From Dermatophagoides farinae (taxonomy: Eukaryota; Arthropoda; Arachnida; Sarcoptiformes; Pyroglyphidae): 64,000 nt of DNA. A program made the position numbers and the translations under genes. The stretch covers positions 806,001 to 870,000 of the forward strand of contig NC_134682.1 in the NCBI RefSeq assembly GCF_024713945.1, read 5' to 3'. Under the pieces are notes generated by a model that saw only the letters and a list, made by a program, of their open reading frames with translations, made no database searches and was not told the DNA's origin. Positions 1-12,152 of this stretch are shown piece after piece (position 1 is the stretch's first letter; each line of letters starts with the position of its first letter).

Positions 1-213
1 TTGTAGGTCAAAATCCCGAAAACAAAAACCCCGAAAACCGAAACACCGAAACCAAATGACCGAAAACAAAAACCCCGAAAAAAAATTATCCCGAAAAAAA
101 ATTATCCCGAAAACAAAAATCCCGAAAACAAAAACCCCGAAAAAAAATTATCCCGAAAACAAAAACCCCGAAAACAAAAACGTAGAAAATGGCTTGTTCC
201 CTTAAACTTTAAA
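1..213 (+). repeat. Left terminal inverted repeat with internal tandem modules
   Basis: It is built from two alternating short modules, CCCGAAAACAAAAAC and CCCGAAAAAAAATTAT, framed by a unique outer tip and by the inner sequence CGTAGAAAATGGCTTGTTCC. It pairs with 2117-2359 in inverted orientation; module number and order differ between the two ends. Confidence 0.9.
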
Positions 214-386
214 GCTTAAAGAATTATTCGACCAAACTGAATAGAATCAAAGATAAATAAGTGAAATTTGGATTTAAATTTCCAATTTTAAACGAACAAA
301 TGGTGATAATAATATAATATAAATGAATAATATAATAATATAATGTAATATAAATTATATAATTCGAATCCTAATTGATTCGGTCA

Positions 387-940
387 ATGAATCGTATTGA
401 CGATAAATTGACATCAATTTGCCTTCTCAAAAAAGATCGTGTTGGAGCGAAATTTGTAATTTTGGATGTTTCACCTCAAGTTTGAAAACGGACAATTTAT
501 TAAATTAACTGATCATTCACATGAAAAACTGACCAAAATTGATATATTTACCGATCGTTTTCAACTGACCAAAACTTTTAAAAAATTACTGACCAACCCC
601 TCATTTTACTGACCGAAAAAATGGTACCCAATTAAATATTGCACGTCAAAGAACAATATTTCTGTAGGACAATGTCACAAATGCCTACGTTTTGACCATA
701 AACTGGAAAATGTAAAAATGCTCTAGTCTGCTCAAAATGCCATGGTAATCATGAATCAAGAACATACACTTCATCTAGTCAATTATTTAGTTGTGCTTAT
801 TGTTTGTGGTGATATCAACACAGGAAAAATTAGTCTAGTTCTGAATTAAATGTCAATTATTCAGTTTTCTGTGAAGAATGTCCACAATATAAGCTAGCAA
901 CCGAACATTATCATAACCACATCGATTATGGATATTGAGC
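387..940 (+). pseudogene. Decayed non-LTR retrotransposon gag-like (ORF1) fragment
   Basis: From the ATG at 387 a coding-like frame reads RVGAKFVILDVSPQ, resembling the pre-knuckle region of arthropod non-LTR gag proteins. After a frameshift it continues as ENGQFIKLTDHSHEKLTK to a stop near 605. A CCHC-type knuckle (GQCHKCLRFDHKLENVK) begins near 672, is broken by a stop, and resumes in another frame as CSKCHGNHESRTY and later FCEECPQY. The order of parts and spacing of Cys/His residues suggest one ancestral gag protein. At least three frameshifts or stops make it non-functional. The family assignment (Jockey/CR1/R1-like) is inferred from motif style only. Confidence 0.5.
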
Positions 941-1162
941 AAAGACAAACTAAAATTCCGGTTCAAAATTTACAACATAGTTTGAAATCTGTTGATCTAT
1001 TTACCACAACTTCGAAATGCTGATTTTACTGAAGCCAGCCAATGTTCTGTTGTAGTAATGTAATTACTTAACAATTATGTTTGTGCAATATTTATAAGAG
1101 TAGCGTTATTCAGCTACGATTAACCTTTATTTATTATTAAATATTGTTCATTTTGCATTCGT

Positions 1163-2085
1163 TTGATTCTCACTACAACATGTTCATATAAAAGTAGTTC
1201 TTTGAGAACAAGGCTAGAAACAGTTATTGTCAAATTTGAATCGATTGAATCAGAATCGTGTAAATACACTGATAAACATCGTTGCGTGATTATTATGAGC
1301 ATGTTACGATCAAATTCAAAATTTGAACAACTGGCTGATCGAATTATGATGAACCAGAATGGTACAATGAACAACATCATGAATGAATTCATTGTATATG
1401 ATGAAAAGGCCAAATCTCAATCTTAAGAAAAAGTTTAAAAATAATATAAAATGCCCATTTTGCCATAAAATTGGACATAAAGTTGAAGGATGTTGGATGA
1501 AACGAAAAATTGATTCCAATAAAACAGAAGTTTCTCCATCAACATCATCTAATGATAAATCTTCTTCTAGCTCATCATTTTCACGAAATCAAATAACAAA
1601 AAAGAGAAGAAAGCTGCAAAATCGTTGTTGTTGAAATGTGCTGAAAAATTATCAGATATCTGGATACTTGATTCTGGATGTACTTCTCATACAACGATTG
1701 ATAAAAATTTACTTATGGATCAAGAAGATAAACAGATTGAATTTGAATTGGCTAATGGTAATACAATTACATCAGAGAAAAATTGGTAATGTTGTTATTG
1801 AACCAAAACCAAATTGAAAGATGTGGCCTATGGAGGTTTCAGTTCAAATTTGATATCTGTTCGAAAATTGATTGAAGGCGGTTTTAAGATAAATTTTGAA
1901 GAAAATTTGGCCCAAATAACAAAAAATGAAATTTCATTTAATCTATGGATTATTGACAACAAATTAAAAAATATCATCATGAATATCTAGATATTAATTT
2001 AAAATTTAAAACTTGTGGTGATTGTATGATGAATAAACTAGATCTAATGACTTCTTTTCGTAGAATACATACCGGTACATGAAAT
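1163..2085 (+). pseudogene. Decayed Ty1/copia retrotransposon gag-protease fragment
   Basis: A gag-like frame runs 1163-1426. A CCHC zinc knuckle CPFCHKIGHKVEGC follows at 1452-1493. The aspartic-protease signature WILDSGCTSHTT (catalytic Asp codon at 1670) comes next, then a segment with LKDVAYGGFSSNLISVRKL typical of the copia protease/pre-integrase junction, and a pre-integrase-like C-x2-C end near 2020-2085. Integrase, reverse transcriptase and LTRs are absent. Stops at 1424, near 1787 and near 1989, plus frame changes, show it is dead. It sits inside the inverted-repeat element in plus orientation. Confidence 0.75.
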
Positions 2086-2116
2086 TTCTCACAGTAATAG
2101 TGTTAATCTCCGTTCA

Positions 2117-2359
2117 TTTAAAGTTTAAGGGAACAAGCCATTTTCTACGTTTTTGTTTTCGGGGTTTTTGTTTTCGGGGTAATTTTTTTTCGGGGTTTTT
2201 GTTTTCGGGATAATTTTTTTTCGGGATAATTTTTTTCGGGGTTTTTGTTTTCGGGGTTTTTGTTTTCGGGGTTTTTGTTTTCGGGATAATTTTTTTTCGG
2301 TCATTTGGTTTCGGCGTTTCGGTTTTCGGGGTTTTTGTTTTCGGGATTTTGACCTACAA
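2117..2359 (-). repeat. Right terminal inverted repeat with internal tandem modules
   Basis: This is the reverse complement of the left repeat, with the same outer tip (ends GACCTACAA), the same inner border and the same two modules. It is about 30 bp longer because module copy number and order differ. The outer approximately 60 bp differ from the left end by a single base in the part I compared. Confidence 0.9.
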
Positions 2360-2623
2360 CCACTGAATACGATTGTTGTTGTTGTTTTGGTTCATAATGA
2401 TTGAATATGCAATGGGGAAAGAGAAAAAAAACTGGCGCAACCACAACTACTGCTGCTACTGTGGTGAAAAACCAAAATAATGTGGAGAAAATAATTTCAA
2501 TTGAAATTTTTCAATCACAAGACAAGAAATCAAACTTTTTTCCACTTTATTAAACACAAAAACTTTACAATTGAACCCAACACTCAACAGAGAAAAAAAA
2601 ACAAACTTTTCATACCGTCGTTC

Positions 2624-2645
2624 GTTGCTGTTGTTGTTGTTGCCG

Positions 2646-2683
<38 letters not shown>

Positions 2684-2684
2684 G
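2624..2684. repeat. GTT trinucleotide microsatellite
   Basis: Nearly uninterrupted GTT units with two single-base interruptions. It gives spurious poly-Val or poly-Asn frames. Confidence 0.9.
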
Positions 2685-4734
2685 AAGCCAACCAAAATCG
2701 AGTTTCTTCACTGAATTAATTAATATATATCATATACAGTTGCAGTGTTTGGGAAATAATAAATTCAATAATAATAATAATAATAATGACCACTTGAAAA
2801 AGTGAAGAAAAAAAAACCAATCGTGGAAAAATAAAAGACGACAATTTCAAGTTGTACCAACAACAACAACAACAACAACAAGCCAACAAACTTTTATTTA
2901 TCGCCGTTTTTCTTTTGATAAATTGAAAAATTTTTGAAAAAAAAAAAATTTTCCTTCTCATTCACAATCCTATTCAGTGCTGTGTTTTTTTGTTTTGTTT
3001 TGTTTTTGTTTATTCATGTTTATCATGTCATTGCGCGATGCGATAGAAACACTACCACCCACCCCCTCCAAACACACATTGGCCAAACTGATTGTTTTGA
3101 ATGATTTTGTAAATATTAACATTGTCAAAAAGGGGAAAAAAACAAGAAAAAACAATGGAAAGGAAATTTTCAATTTATAAACAGAATTACTGGTGGATCA
3201 CACAGTATTGAATGAATGAATTTAGCTTTCCAATTAATAAGGGAAAAAATAAATGGAGTTTTTTTTTCTAATTCCATCCATTTACATTGAGTTCATTAGT
3301 CTTGTATTTTTTTTTGTTTTTTGTTTTTGATTAGCGGTGTGAATCAATGTAATCCGCGTGTGTGTGAACAGTGTGCACATTGCCAAAAAATTTTTTTTCT
3401 ACCAAAACAAAAATTTTGTTCCAGTGAAAAATAAAAATTTTTTCAATTGGTAAAAGAGATAAATAAATAAAAATTGTGAAAAAAAAGTTTCGAAAAAACA
3501 AAACAAAAAGAAAAATGAAAAAAAACTAATTTTGGTCAACTTGCCAAAAAAAAGTTTATTAAAAATTAACGATAAACTTGTGAAGATGAAGATGAAGAAA
3601 AAAACGGCCAATGTACATCATCATCAAATGTGAGCCCACACGGTAAAGAATTGGACAAGAATCATGAAAAGAGAAAAATTCTTTACGCGAAAAAAAACTA
3701 GCAAACAAATTCATGGATTGGTAGAAAATAAATTCATTCCACGATCATGATTGAAAATTGAAAATGGATGGCACACACACACACATACACATACACACAT
3801 ACACAGAGAGAAAAGACGCAAACATTCCAGAAAAAATTCTTGTTGAAAAAAAGACATGAATAGAATAGAATGAAAAATAAAAACATCAAGTGATTGCACA
3901 CATTCACAATGTCATCAGTGAATTACAAGAAAATAAATTTTTTTTTTTGTTTTTACCATCATGGTCTACAACCAAATGAAGAAATGTTTTCTTTCATTGC
4001 CTTCTCCAACTAATTTAGTCATTTATTTCATTCGTCGTCGTCGTTTTTTCATCATTACAAATTTGTTTTTAATCAAATAATGACGATGGTGATGAGTAAA
4101 ACAAGACTAAATCAATTTTTATTTTGAAAGTGAATGTAAAAAAAAAAATAAAACTCATCTTCTTCATCATGAGAAACTGAATTTCATTTTTTTTTTATTC
4201 AACGAAACAATTGCAGACCGCCATTTTTCATTGATTTTTCATCCATTTGCTGCTAACCTATTTTTTTTGATGTAAAAAGCTTGAAATCATCTTTTTTTTA
4301 TTATTGTAATGAAAGGTGAAAAGTAAAAGCAAATCAGATTAAGCATTGTGTCAAGAATACCAGGAATTCATTGGGTACAAAGTGAAGAATAATAATAAAA
4401 AAAAATTAACCCGAGGAAATAAATGAATGGAAATAAAAAAAAAATTCAAATGAAATAGATTGGAATGAACATTATTCAAGAATCAAAATCATGCATCATC
4501 ATCATCATCATCATAGCAAATGAATCCATTACACAACAGAATATATACAATCATTGCAACACAATTGATCACCATTTTCATTCAATTTATTCAACACACT
4601 TTCTTTTGTTTTCATTTTTCCATCTAAATACACGCACATTGATGAAAATCCCCGGAAAAAAACAACAACAACAAAAACGAAACATAATGAAAAGAGAAAA
4701 AAATAATTCATTTCAACCATTTTTTCCAGGTATT

Positions 4735-4760
4735 ATCATCATCATCATGATGATGATGAT
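4735..4760. repeat. CAT/ATG microsatellite palindrome
   Basis: A run of CAT units switches to ATG units around a central CATG, giving a 26-bp perfect palindrome able to form a hairpin or cruciform. Confidence 0.85.
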
Positions 4761-6080
4761 GATGCCTTGTTGATGTCGACATTCTCTATAGACAGGAAAG
4801 GACATACACAAACACACACAAGGAAAAAAAAAGTTTTCCTTCATCTTTTTTTTTTTGTTTGGTTCCATTATTCCAATTCTTTTTTTTTTTTTTTTTTTTG
4901 TTAAGAGGATGTCTCTCGGTGTGTGTGTGTGTGTGAATTCATTTCACAATTTTCGTCATCATTTTTCTTTACATACAGAAACACACACAAAAAATTCCAG
5001 GATTCATTTCTTTTTACTTCTTCTTTTTCTTCATTTTTTTTTTTTTTGGTCGTTTTGGGTCGTTTTTTGATGATCTTGTTTGTTATAAGGTCGAATATAA
5101 TATTTATTTTTATAATAATCAGCCATGCGCATCAAACAAGTGGATGTACAACATATAGACAAAGAATATATATTCATTCCTCATGCATACGCCAAACACA
5201 CCAAACACACACACACACTACTTGCAATATGTTCCAACAGGAACATCATCATTATCAACAACATCATTACGCAGCATCATCATCATCATCATCATTTTTT
5301 TTGATTGAATCAGCCAAACAAACAAAGAAAAAAAAACACACACACACACACGCATACCTGAATGGTCACGAAAATGGTAAAAAAAAACCTGATTATATTG
5401 CATTATTGAATATACACATTGTGCGTCGTAAACGAGAATCTAAACACACACACAAACAAAAACTGAAAAAAAAACAGAAAACCGTTATTCATTAGATAGA
5501 TGTATGGATGTGAATTAATTAATAGATAGATAAATTCAATGAATGAATGAATGAATCAAGAGAAAAAAAAATTGTTTATCAGAATATTCTGTAAATGAAA
5601 GGTGGTATTAGTGTTTGTGTGTGTTAATGGATATCTATCTTTTTTTTTTTTGATTACCATAACGAATAATGATGATGAATGAATGAATGAATGAAAAAAC
5701 TCGTTAATACTTTGCGTCTATTACATTTTGTTATATTCTCGATTAGTAATCATGTTCAGGTTCAGAATTTTTTTTTTTTTTTTTTTGATTCTGGCCCTAG
5801 TGAGTTTGATACACACACAAAAAAAAAAATTTTTCCACCATTCTGTTTCATTAGTTTTTTTTTCATTTCATTTTCATACGCACACAAATCTCTTGATTCA
5901 TTTTTGTTTACGTTGTATTTTGATCATTTAATAGTGCAAAACAAAAATAATACCGGTATATTGGATAAATCGATATAAATATATATGTTCACTATCAACA
6001 TTGGAATTTTGATTAGATTTCAATCAAAATAAACTAATACACAAACACATCGTTATATCGTACAAGGTTAATTCAATTAC

Positions 6081-6104
6081 CATCATCATCATCATCATCA
6101 TCAT
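6081..6104. repeat. CAT trinucleotide microsatellite
   Basis: Eight CAT units in a row within the gene-poor region. Confidence 0.9.
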
Positions 6105-6542
6105 GAACGTTGGCTATTTTGTGTTTTCTGTCAATTTTTCTTCAACTACAACTTGAAACACACACACACACGAAAGCAAAATAAAATAAAGATGTGTGTA
6201 CCATTCATTATTTACAAGTGTTGTTGTTGTTGTTGTTGTTGTTGATGTGAATTTGTTAAATTGAAAATGAAACAAAAAAATTTTTTTTTCTTGCTATATA
6301 TATGTTCTGCTGCCAAATTCTGGAACACACACACACACAGAAAGAGAGAATTGGAAAAAGAATTTTGATTGGATTTTTATACGACTCAATTTTCTTTACA
6401 TCTCACCATTTTTATTATACAGAGAAAAAGACATAAAAATGGCGTGTTAATGAACATGAACACCATTTACACGTTTTACACACACAAACATTTCAAGTGT
6501 AAATTGTTTACTGTGGTAAAAAAATCATTTGAATCCTTTCAA

Positions 6543-6562
6543 ACACACACACACACACACAC
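6543..6562. repeat. CA dinucleotide microsatellite
   Basis: Uninterrupted CA run of about ten units, followed by ACTACTACC. Confidence 0.9.
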
Positions 6563-7781
6563 TACTACCAGTAGTATAAACTTAAGCCGGCATTTTGTCT
6601 ATGCAAATCGATAGGAAAAATTTAATTTAAAAAAAAACACCAGATCGATTTATCGATCAAAAAAGTTGTGATGGAAGAAATTAGAAGAAAGAATAAAGCA
6701 TCATCCATTTTTTTTTTTTTTTTTGGTTTGTTTTTTCTAGTTTCCAAGAAATGAAAAAAAGAAAAAATTATTGCTTACGTTGGTTACCTATATTGGGCCC
6801 AATATATGGTGGATTCCTTTTTTTTACATTCACCTAAAACAAACAAACAAACAAACACACACACACCAAGCACTGGTAAAGAATTGTGAATAGAAAAAAA
6901 ACGAACCAGAATATTAATTGTCAAGGGAAATCAAAAAGTGAATGCAAATATTATTTAGAATTCGAAATGAATATACGTTACGTGTGTGTGTGTGTGTTTG
7001 TATTCGTGTTGTTGATGACGACAATGATTCTAGCATTCTAGTATTCCGTAATGTTTCTTACAGTAAAAAATAAAAAGAATTTAGGCCCCAGTTGTTGTTG
7101 TTGTTGTTGTATTTTATAACTACAAAATCATCATCATAATCGGTTAAGTCACTTATCGTGTCGATTACAGAAAGTACCAAAAAAACAAACATGTAAAAGA
7201 ATCAAATATGAATTTTTTTTTCTTCAAAATTAAAATTTCCAAATTTCCAATTCTTTCCCATTCAATTTCATGATTCTTTTTATTATTATTATTATTATTC
7301 ACTCTACATTCTCCATATATCAAATTTCAATTCATGATGAATTTGAATTTGAATTTGATTCATTTCCATTTCAAAAACATCAATGAACATCATTGTTGAT
7401 TTTAGTTTCATTCGATTTTTTTTCTATATATTCTTGCCAAGCAACAAAAAAAAAAGAATCGACATTCAATTTCTAGAATTTTGAACAAAAAAAAGCATTG
7501 CATCGCCACACACACACACACATATATATTATCAATAGAATCGAAATGAAAAAATAGAAAATTTACATTTGAAAATGGTGAAGAAGATGAAGATGGAAAA
7601 AAATCCAGGATTGTAATTTGAAAATGCGTGCCAAAACATTTGAGGAAATAGTTTCCCGGATAATTTTTTTTCCTTTGGTCCAAACAAACAAAACGAAAAA
7701 AAAATATTGGAATCGGAAAAGTTTCTCAGGAATTCATATCAATACTGTGAGAGAGAAAAAAAAATTATCACATTTGTATCA

Positions 7782-7819
7782 ATGATGATGATCGTCATCA
7801 TCATCATCATCATCATCAT
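7782..7819. repeat. ATG-to-CAT inverted microsatellite
   Basis: ATGATGATGATCG is followed by a long CAT run. The two halves are self-complementary, in the opposite order to the palindrome near 4735. Confidence 0.8.
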
Positions 7820-9553
7820 GGTCCATCTTTTTTCATTTCATTTTTCTACATTTTTATCATTAATCTTCATTTAGTTGGTGGCGCTGCTGCTGCTGTTGTA
7901 TTATTCTGGTTTTTTTTTCATTTTTTTTTGGTTTTCTATTCAGCGTTGACATTTGGAAGATTCGTTTTTTTTTTCTCTCTCTTCGATGTGTTCCAGTTTA
8001 CGTTTTAGTTGTAATTATTTTTTTTCGATGTCATCAACAAGACAGACAGACAGGATATATATGATATGGAAAAAAAAACTTTTTTTTTCTCCATTTCCTG
8101 AAAAACTTTTTCTTTTTTTTTGTTGCCGTTAAAATAACATTGTCCAACTCATCATCATGTTGGTTGTAATCCATTTTTCATTTCCCGTTCAAAGTGGTGG
8201 TCATATTCAGATACCGATAATGAAAATCTCGTCATGATTTTTGACAGTGAAGCCAACTTTTTTTTTAAGTTTAAATGTAAATTTTGTTCTGTTGCTGCAG
8301 CAGAATTTCTTTCGTTTTTTTTCAAAAAAAAAAAAAAAAAAAACGAAAAACAAACGTGTTCACTTTGAAAGCAAAAACGAAAAAAAAAATCGATTCATCA
8401 TCATGGGCCGATTGGTTTTTTTTTTTTTTTTTTTTTTGGTTTTCACTGAGAACACGCACGAATTTGCTTTAACAAAATATTACAATGGAAGAAAAAATTT
8501 TAATAAAATTGAGTGCTCAAAAATATTATGATTTGGAAACCAGAAAAAACAATGATGATGATGATGATGATGGGTGATTCATATATTCATATTATTTCTG
8601 TTGTTACGGAATTTTTTGAAACTTTTTTTTTCAAAAATTGCACTCAACAATCACATCCAAAAATTTATTTAATTATTCAGCATCATCATCATCATCATGA
8701 AAAACTTGAAAAAAGCCAATATTCAAGTGACTTTTGAACATTTGTTTCGATTCTTTTTATTGGTCTTGCAACCAAAAAAAAAAAAAAAAAAAAAATTTTT
8801 TTGATGCTGTGATCCATATGGTGACCAAAAAAAAGTTTGAAAATTTTTCCAACTTTTTCAGCATTTCGTGCATGTATAAAAGTTTTCTTCTTTTGGATAC
8901 AAAAAAAAAGTTTTCTAATCGAATTTTTTTTTGTTGAAAAAAATGAACGAAAGAATCTTATGTGTACAAATGTTGGGTTTCTCCATGGATTTGATGATGA
9001 TAACGATACAGAGATGATTCATCATTTTCTACAACTGGACAATGTCCATTTCATCATCATCATCATGTTTTTTTTCTCTCCACTATTGTTTGACAGGCCA
9101 TGATAACGAATGAATTTTTTTTTGGCTGGAAAATTTTGAAATTATCATTTCCAAAGAAATGAAAAATTTAAAATTCAAAAAAAATGAAAATTTTCATATA
9201 TGGGTGTTTCATTTTGGAACAACAACAACAACAACAACAACAACAAAAATCATTAGTTTCTGCTCAACTTGTCAGTATATGGTGTTTACAAACAAGCAAA
9301 CAAACGAAAAAAAAAACAAAATTTTATTCCCCCCTTTTGAAAAACTTTAAAATTAGTTTAGTTTAGTTTTAAAAAGTTTTGTAATGAATGAAATTGAAAA
9401 ATTTTTTTTTTCCCAAATTCCTCGCAATCTCTTGTTTTGGTTGTAAAAACAACACAACACACACACAACACAATTTATTATCATTGTTCATCGTTGTTGT
9501 TTTTTACCGTTAAATTCACCATTCGTGCTGCAGCAGCAGCAGCAAACATTTTC

Positions 9554-9567
9554 ATTGCCATGACAAC
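9554..9567 (+). promoter_or_regulatory. X-box-like RFX site upstream of IFT70/TTC30
   Basis: ATTGCCATGACAAC matches the 14-bp ciliary X-box consensus GTHNYYATRRNAAC at 13 of 14 positions; only the first base differs. It lies 107 bp upstream of the first in-frame ATG (9674) and about 170 bp upstream of the preferred start (9737). RFX factors drive ciliary genes through such sites close to the start. The downstream gene is an intraflagellar-transport component, so the match is functionally coherent. Binding itself is inferred. Confidence 0.6.
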
Positions 9568-9736
9568 CAATCGTTCCATAGAGAGATTTTTGTTTCCACA
9601 ACAACAAAACAACAACAACAAATAACGGCAACGAAAAAAAAACTTTTTCATTCCACACGGCTCACTAACACATTTGAATGGTAAACTTTTAAGATTTTAT
9701 CCTCGATCCATCATCATTATCATCGTCATCGCCATA

Positions 9737-12152
9737 ATGATAAGACATCGACTTAGTTTGGCCAAAATAAAATCTGGTGAGAAAACAAAAACAATCTATA
9801 CTTGGATCAAAGAAGGTATGATGATGACGATGATGATGGTGTTGATGATTTCAAGTTTTCATTTTTTTTTTCACGATTTTGTTTTAGGCAACTACAAAGA
9901 AGCCATAACCGTATTGAATGATGAACTTTGTTTGAATCAAAATTCACGTGCAGCATTATCATTATTAGCATATTGCCATTATATTCTACAAGAATTTGAA
10001 CAATCACAACAATATTATGAAAAATTGATTGAAATCTATCCAAATGAACATCATTATTGGCTAAATTATACAAAATGTTTATATGAATATGGATCATATG
10101 AAAAAGCATTGAAAACTATTGCACAGTATTCGGAAAAATTTCATATTGATGATCATGATGATGATAAGAAACAATCATCATCATATGATCGATTTGCACA
10201 TAATGAATTGATTAAAATTCAAGCTGCAATCAAATACACAAATGATGATGATAATATAAATGCAAAATTATTAATCGATCAATTATCCGATGATAATGGT
10301 GATAATGTTGTTGATAAAGAAACAAATCTTGGCTGTTTATTATTCAAAGAAAAACGTTATGATGATGCTATTGAAAAATTTCGTAATGCATTACAAATGG
10401 AAAATATAAATCTATCCAATTCACGTAGTACGAATGCTCATAGCAGTAGTGGTGGTGGTGGTGGTGGTGGTGGTGTTGGCCAAATGATTATGATGGACAG
10501 AAAATCTTCTGAAATGAATAAAAATGGAACGGATACTACCATTACTAGTGTAGGTGGCAGCAGCAGCAGCGGCAGTACTACAAATTCTTCAATGATCAAT
10601 CAAATACCTGATCTGCTTTATAATCTTGCCGTTTGTTATTATCATCTTCGACAATATTCCGATGCAATGAAATTTATTGGTGAAATAATTGAACAAGGAA
10701 TTCGTGAACATCCAGAATTATCTGTCGGTATGAATACTGAAGGTCTTGAAGTTCGTAGTGTTGGCAATACAGAAGTATTACATGAATCAATACTGGTGGA
10801 AGCATTCAATCTAAAAGCTGCAATTGAATATCAATTAAAAAATTTAGATGCAGCCAAAGAAGCATTAACAGATATGCCACCACGATCGGAAGAAGAATTG
10901 GATGCCGTTACATTGCACAACATGGCACTAATATCGATGGATACAAATCCAGCTGAAGGTTTTGAAAAATTACAATTTCTTATCGGACAGGAAACATTTC
11001 AAGTGGAAACATTTGCAAATCTATTATTATTATATTGTCGTTATGAATATTATGAATTGGCTGCCGATTTGATGGCCGAAAATGCATCGTTCACATATCG
11101 TTATCTATCACCATATCTATATGAATTTTTAGATGCATTGATCACACAACAAACATCGCCAGAAGATGCGTATCAAAAATTCGATGAAATAGCCACCAAA
11201 CATATGGACTCGTTACGTAAATTGAGTAAACAAATTCAGGATGCAAAAAATCAAATCGTTAAAAATGATGATGCAAATATTGTGGCAAAACAGAATGAAA
11301 TAATGAAAAAATTAAAACATTCATTCGATGAAGTGATAGAACTTTATTTGCCAGTGTTAATGGCACAAGCAAAAATTTACTGGGATATTGAATGTTATTC
11401 ACAAGTGGAAAAAGTGTTTCGAAAATCTGCTGAATTCTGTAATGAATTAGATCTATGGAAATTGAATGTTGCACATGTACTATTCATGCAGGTATTTGTT
11501 TGTTTATTATTAGAATCACATCGAATTTATGAATGAATCATCATCATCATCATCTATTTTTTCATTTATTTAGGAAAATAAATTCAAAGAAGCAACCGGT
11601 TTCTATGAACAGCTTGTCAAACGAAATTATGATAACATATTGGAAGTGAGCGCCATTGTACTTGCCAATCTTTGTGTTTCATATATAATGACTGGCCAGA
11701 ATGAAGATGCTGAAGAATTGATGAGAAAAATTGAAAAAGAAGAAGAACAATTAATCTATGGTGATCCGGATAAGAAAATATTTCATTTATGTATCGTTAA
11801 TCTAGTCATTGGTACATTATATTGTTCCAAAGGAAATTATGAATTTGGTATATCACGTGTTATAAAAAGTTTGGATCCATATCCAAAAAAATTGGGTACC
11901 GATACATGGTTCTATGCAAAACGTTGTTTTCTAGCAATGTTGGAAAATCTGGCCAAACAGGTGATTGTTATCAAAGATTCTGTACTACAAGAATGTATAC
12001 AATTTTTATCAATGTGTGAACAATATGGCCAAAATGTTAAAGCCATTGTTGAAGCACCATTAGAATTGGAAACATTACATCCAGGCAAGAATACCGTTAC
12101 ATATGAAGCACGATTATTGAAAGCATTATTATTGGATTTAATTGAAAATTGA
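9737..12152 (+). CDS. TTC30: Intraflagellar transport protein 70 / tetratricopeptide repeat protein 30
   Basis: Three exons, 9737-9815, 9888-11491 and 11574-12152, join in phase (introns of 72 and 82 bp, GT-AG) to give about 753 aa. The protein is a TPR solenoid. The N-terminal part has TIYTWIKEGNYKEAI and RAALSLLAYCHY, typical of IFT70, an IFT-B subunit that travels along the ciliary axoneme. The C-terminal exon (LGTDTWFYAKRC and the end near LLKALLLDLIEN) also matches the family. It is longer than the usual approximately 665 aa because of a Gly/Ser/Asn-rich insert near residues 205-265. In arthropods its role would be in sensory-neuron cilia. The start is uncertain: ATG 9674 is in frame but would add an Ile-rich, unlikely leader, so 9737 is preferred. 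A short upstream ORF (9560-9625) precedes it. Confidence 0.93.

Larger units (their letters stand above)
1..2359. mobile_element. Inverted-repeat (foldback-like) element with retrotransposon remnants inside
   Basis: The element starts TTGTAGGTCAAAATCCCG at base 1 and ends with the exact reverse complement at 2359. It is bounded by long terminal inverted repeats (1-213 and 2117-2359). No transposase is recognisable inside, so it looks non-autonomous. The interior contains a decayed non-LTR gag-like stretch (about 387-940) and a decayed Ty1/copia gag-protease stretch (about 1160-2085), both broken by stops and frameshifts. Long repeats made of tandem modules resemble foldback or some Mutator-like elements, but the superfamily is not assignable from sequence alone. 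Because the window begins at the repeat tip, the target-site duplication cannot be checked and the element could extend further left. Confidence 0.8.
2360..9673. other. Gene-poor intergenic region rich in simple repeats
   Basis: I see no gene with recognisable homology or a convincing splice pattern here. The sequence is AT-rich with many microsatellites and poly-A/T runs. Open frames in it (for example 4923-5495, which reads His/Thr/Lys/Phe-rich) are translated microsatellites. Only the last about 150 bp, holding an X-box-like site, look like promoter DNA of the downstream gene. Confidence 0.7.

Noticed and set aside
1-190. Short repeated units resembling a CRISPR array
   Set aside because: Units are about 15-16 bp with no unique spacers, they recur inverted at 2117-2359, and the window is eukaryotic. 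They are modules of a terminal inverted repeat.
1-2359. Polinton/Maverick-type element because of long inverted termini
   Set aside because: The element is only 2.36 kb with no polymerase, integrase or capsid gene; retrotransposon remnants fill it instead.
4923-5495. 190-codon open frame on the plus strand
   Set aside because: Composition is translated CA, CAT and poly-A repeats, with no domain, splice context or start context.
8241-9366. Cluster of Lys/Phe/Asn-rich open frames
   Set aside because: Frames are created by poly-A/T and CAA tracts and overlap each other in several frames, with no conserved motif.
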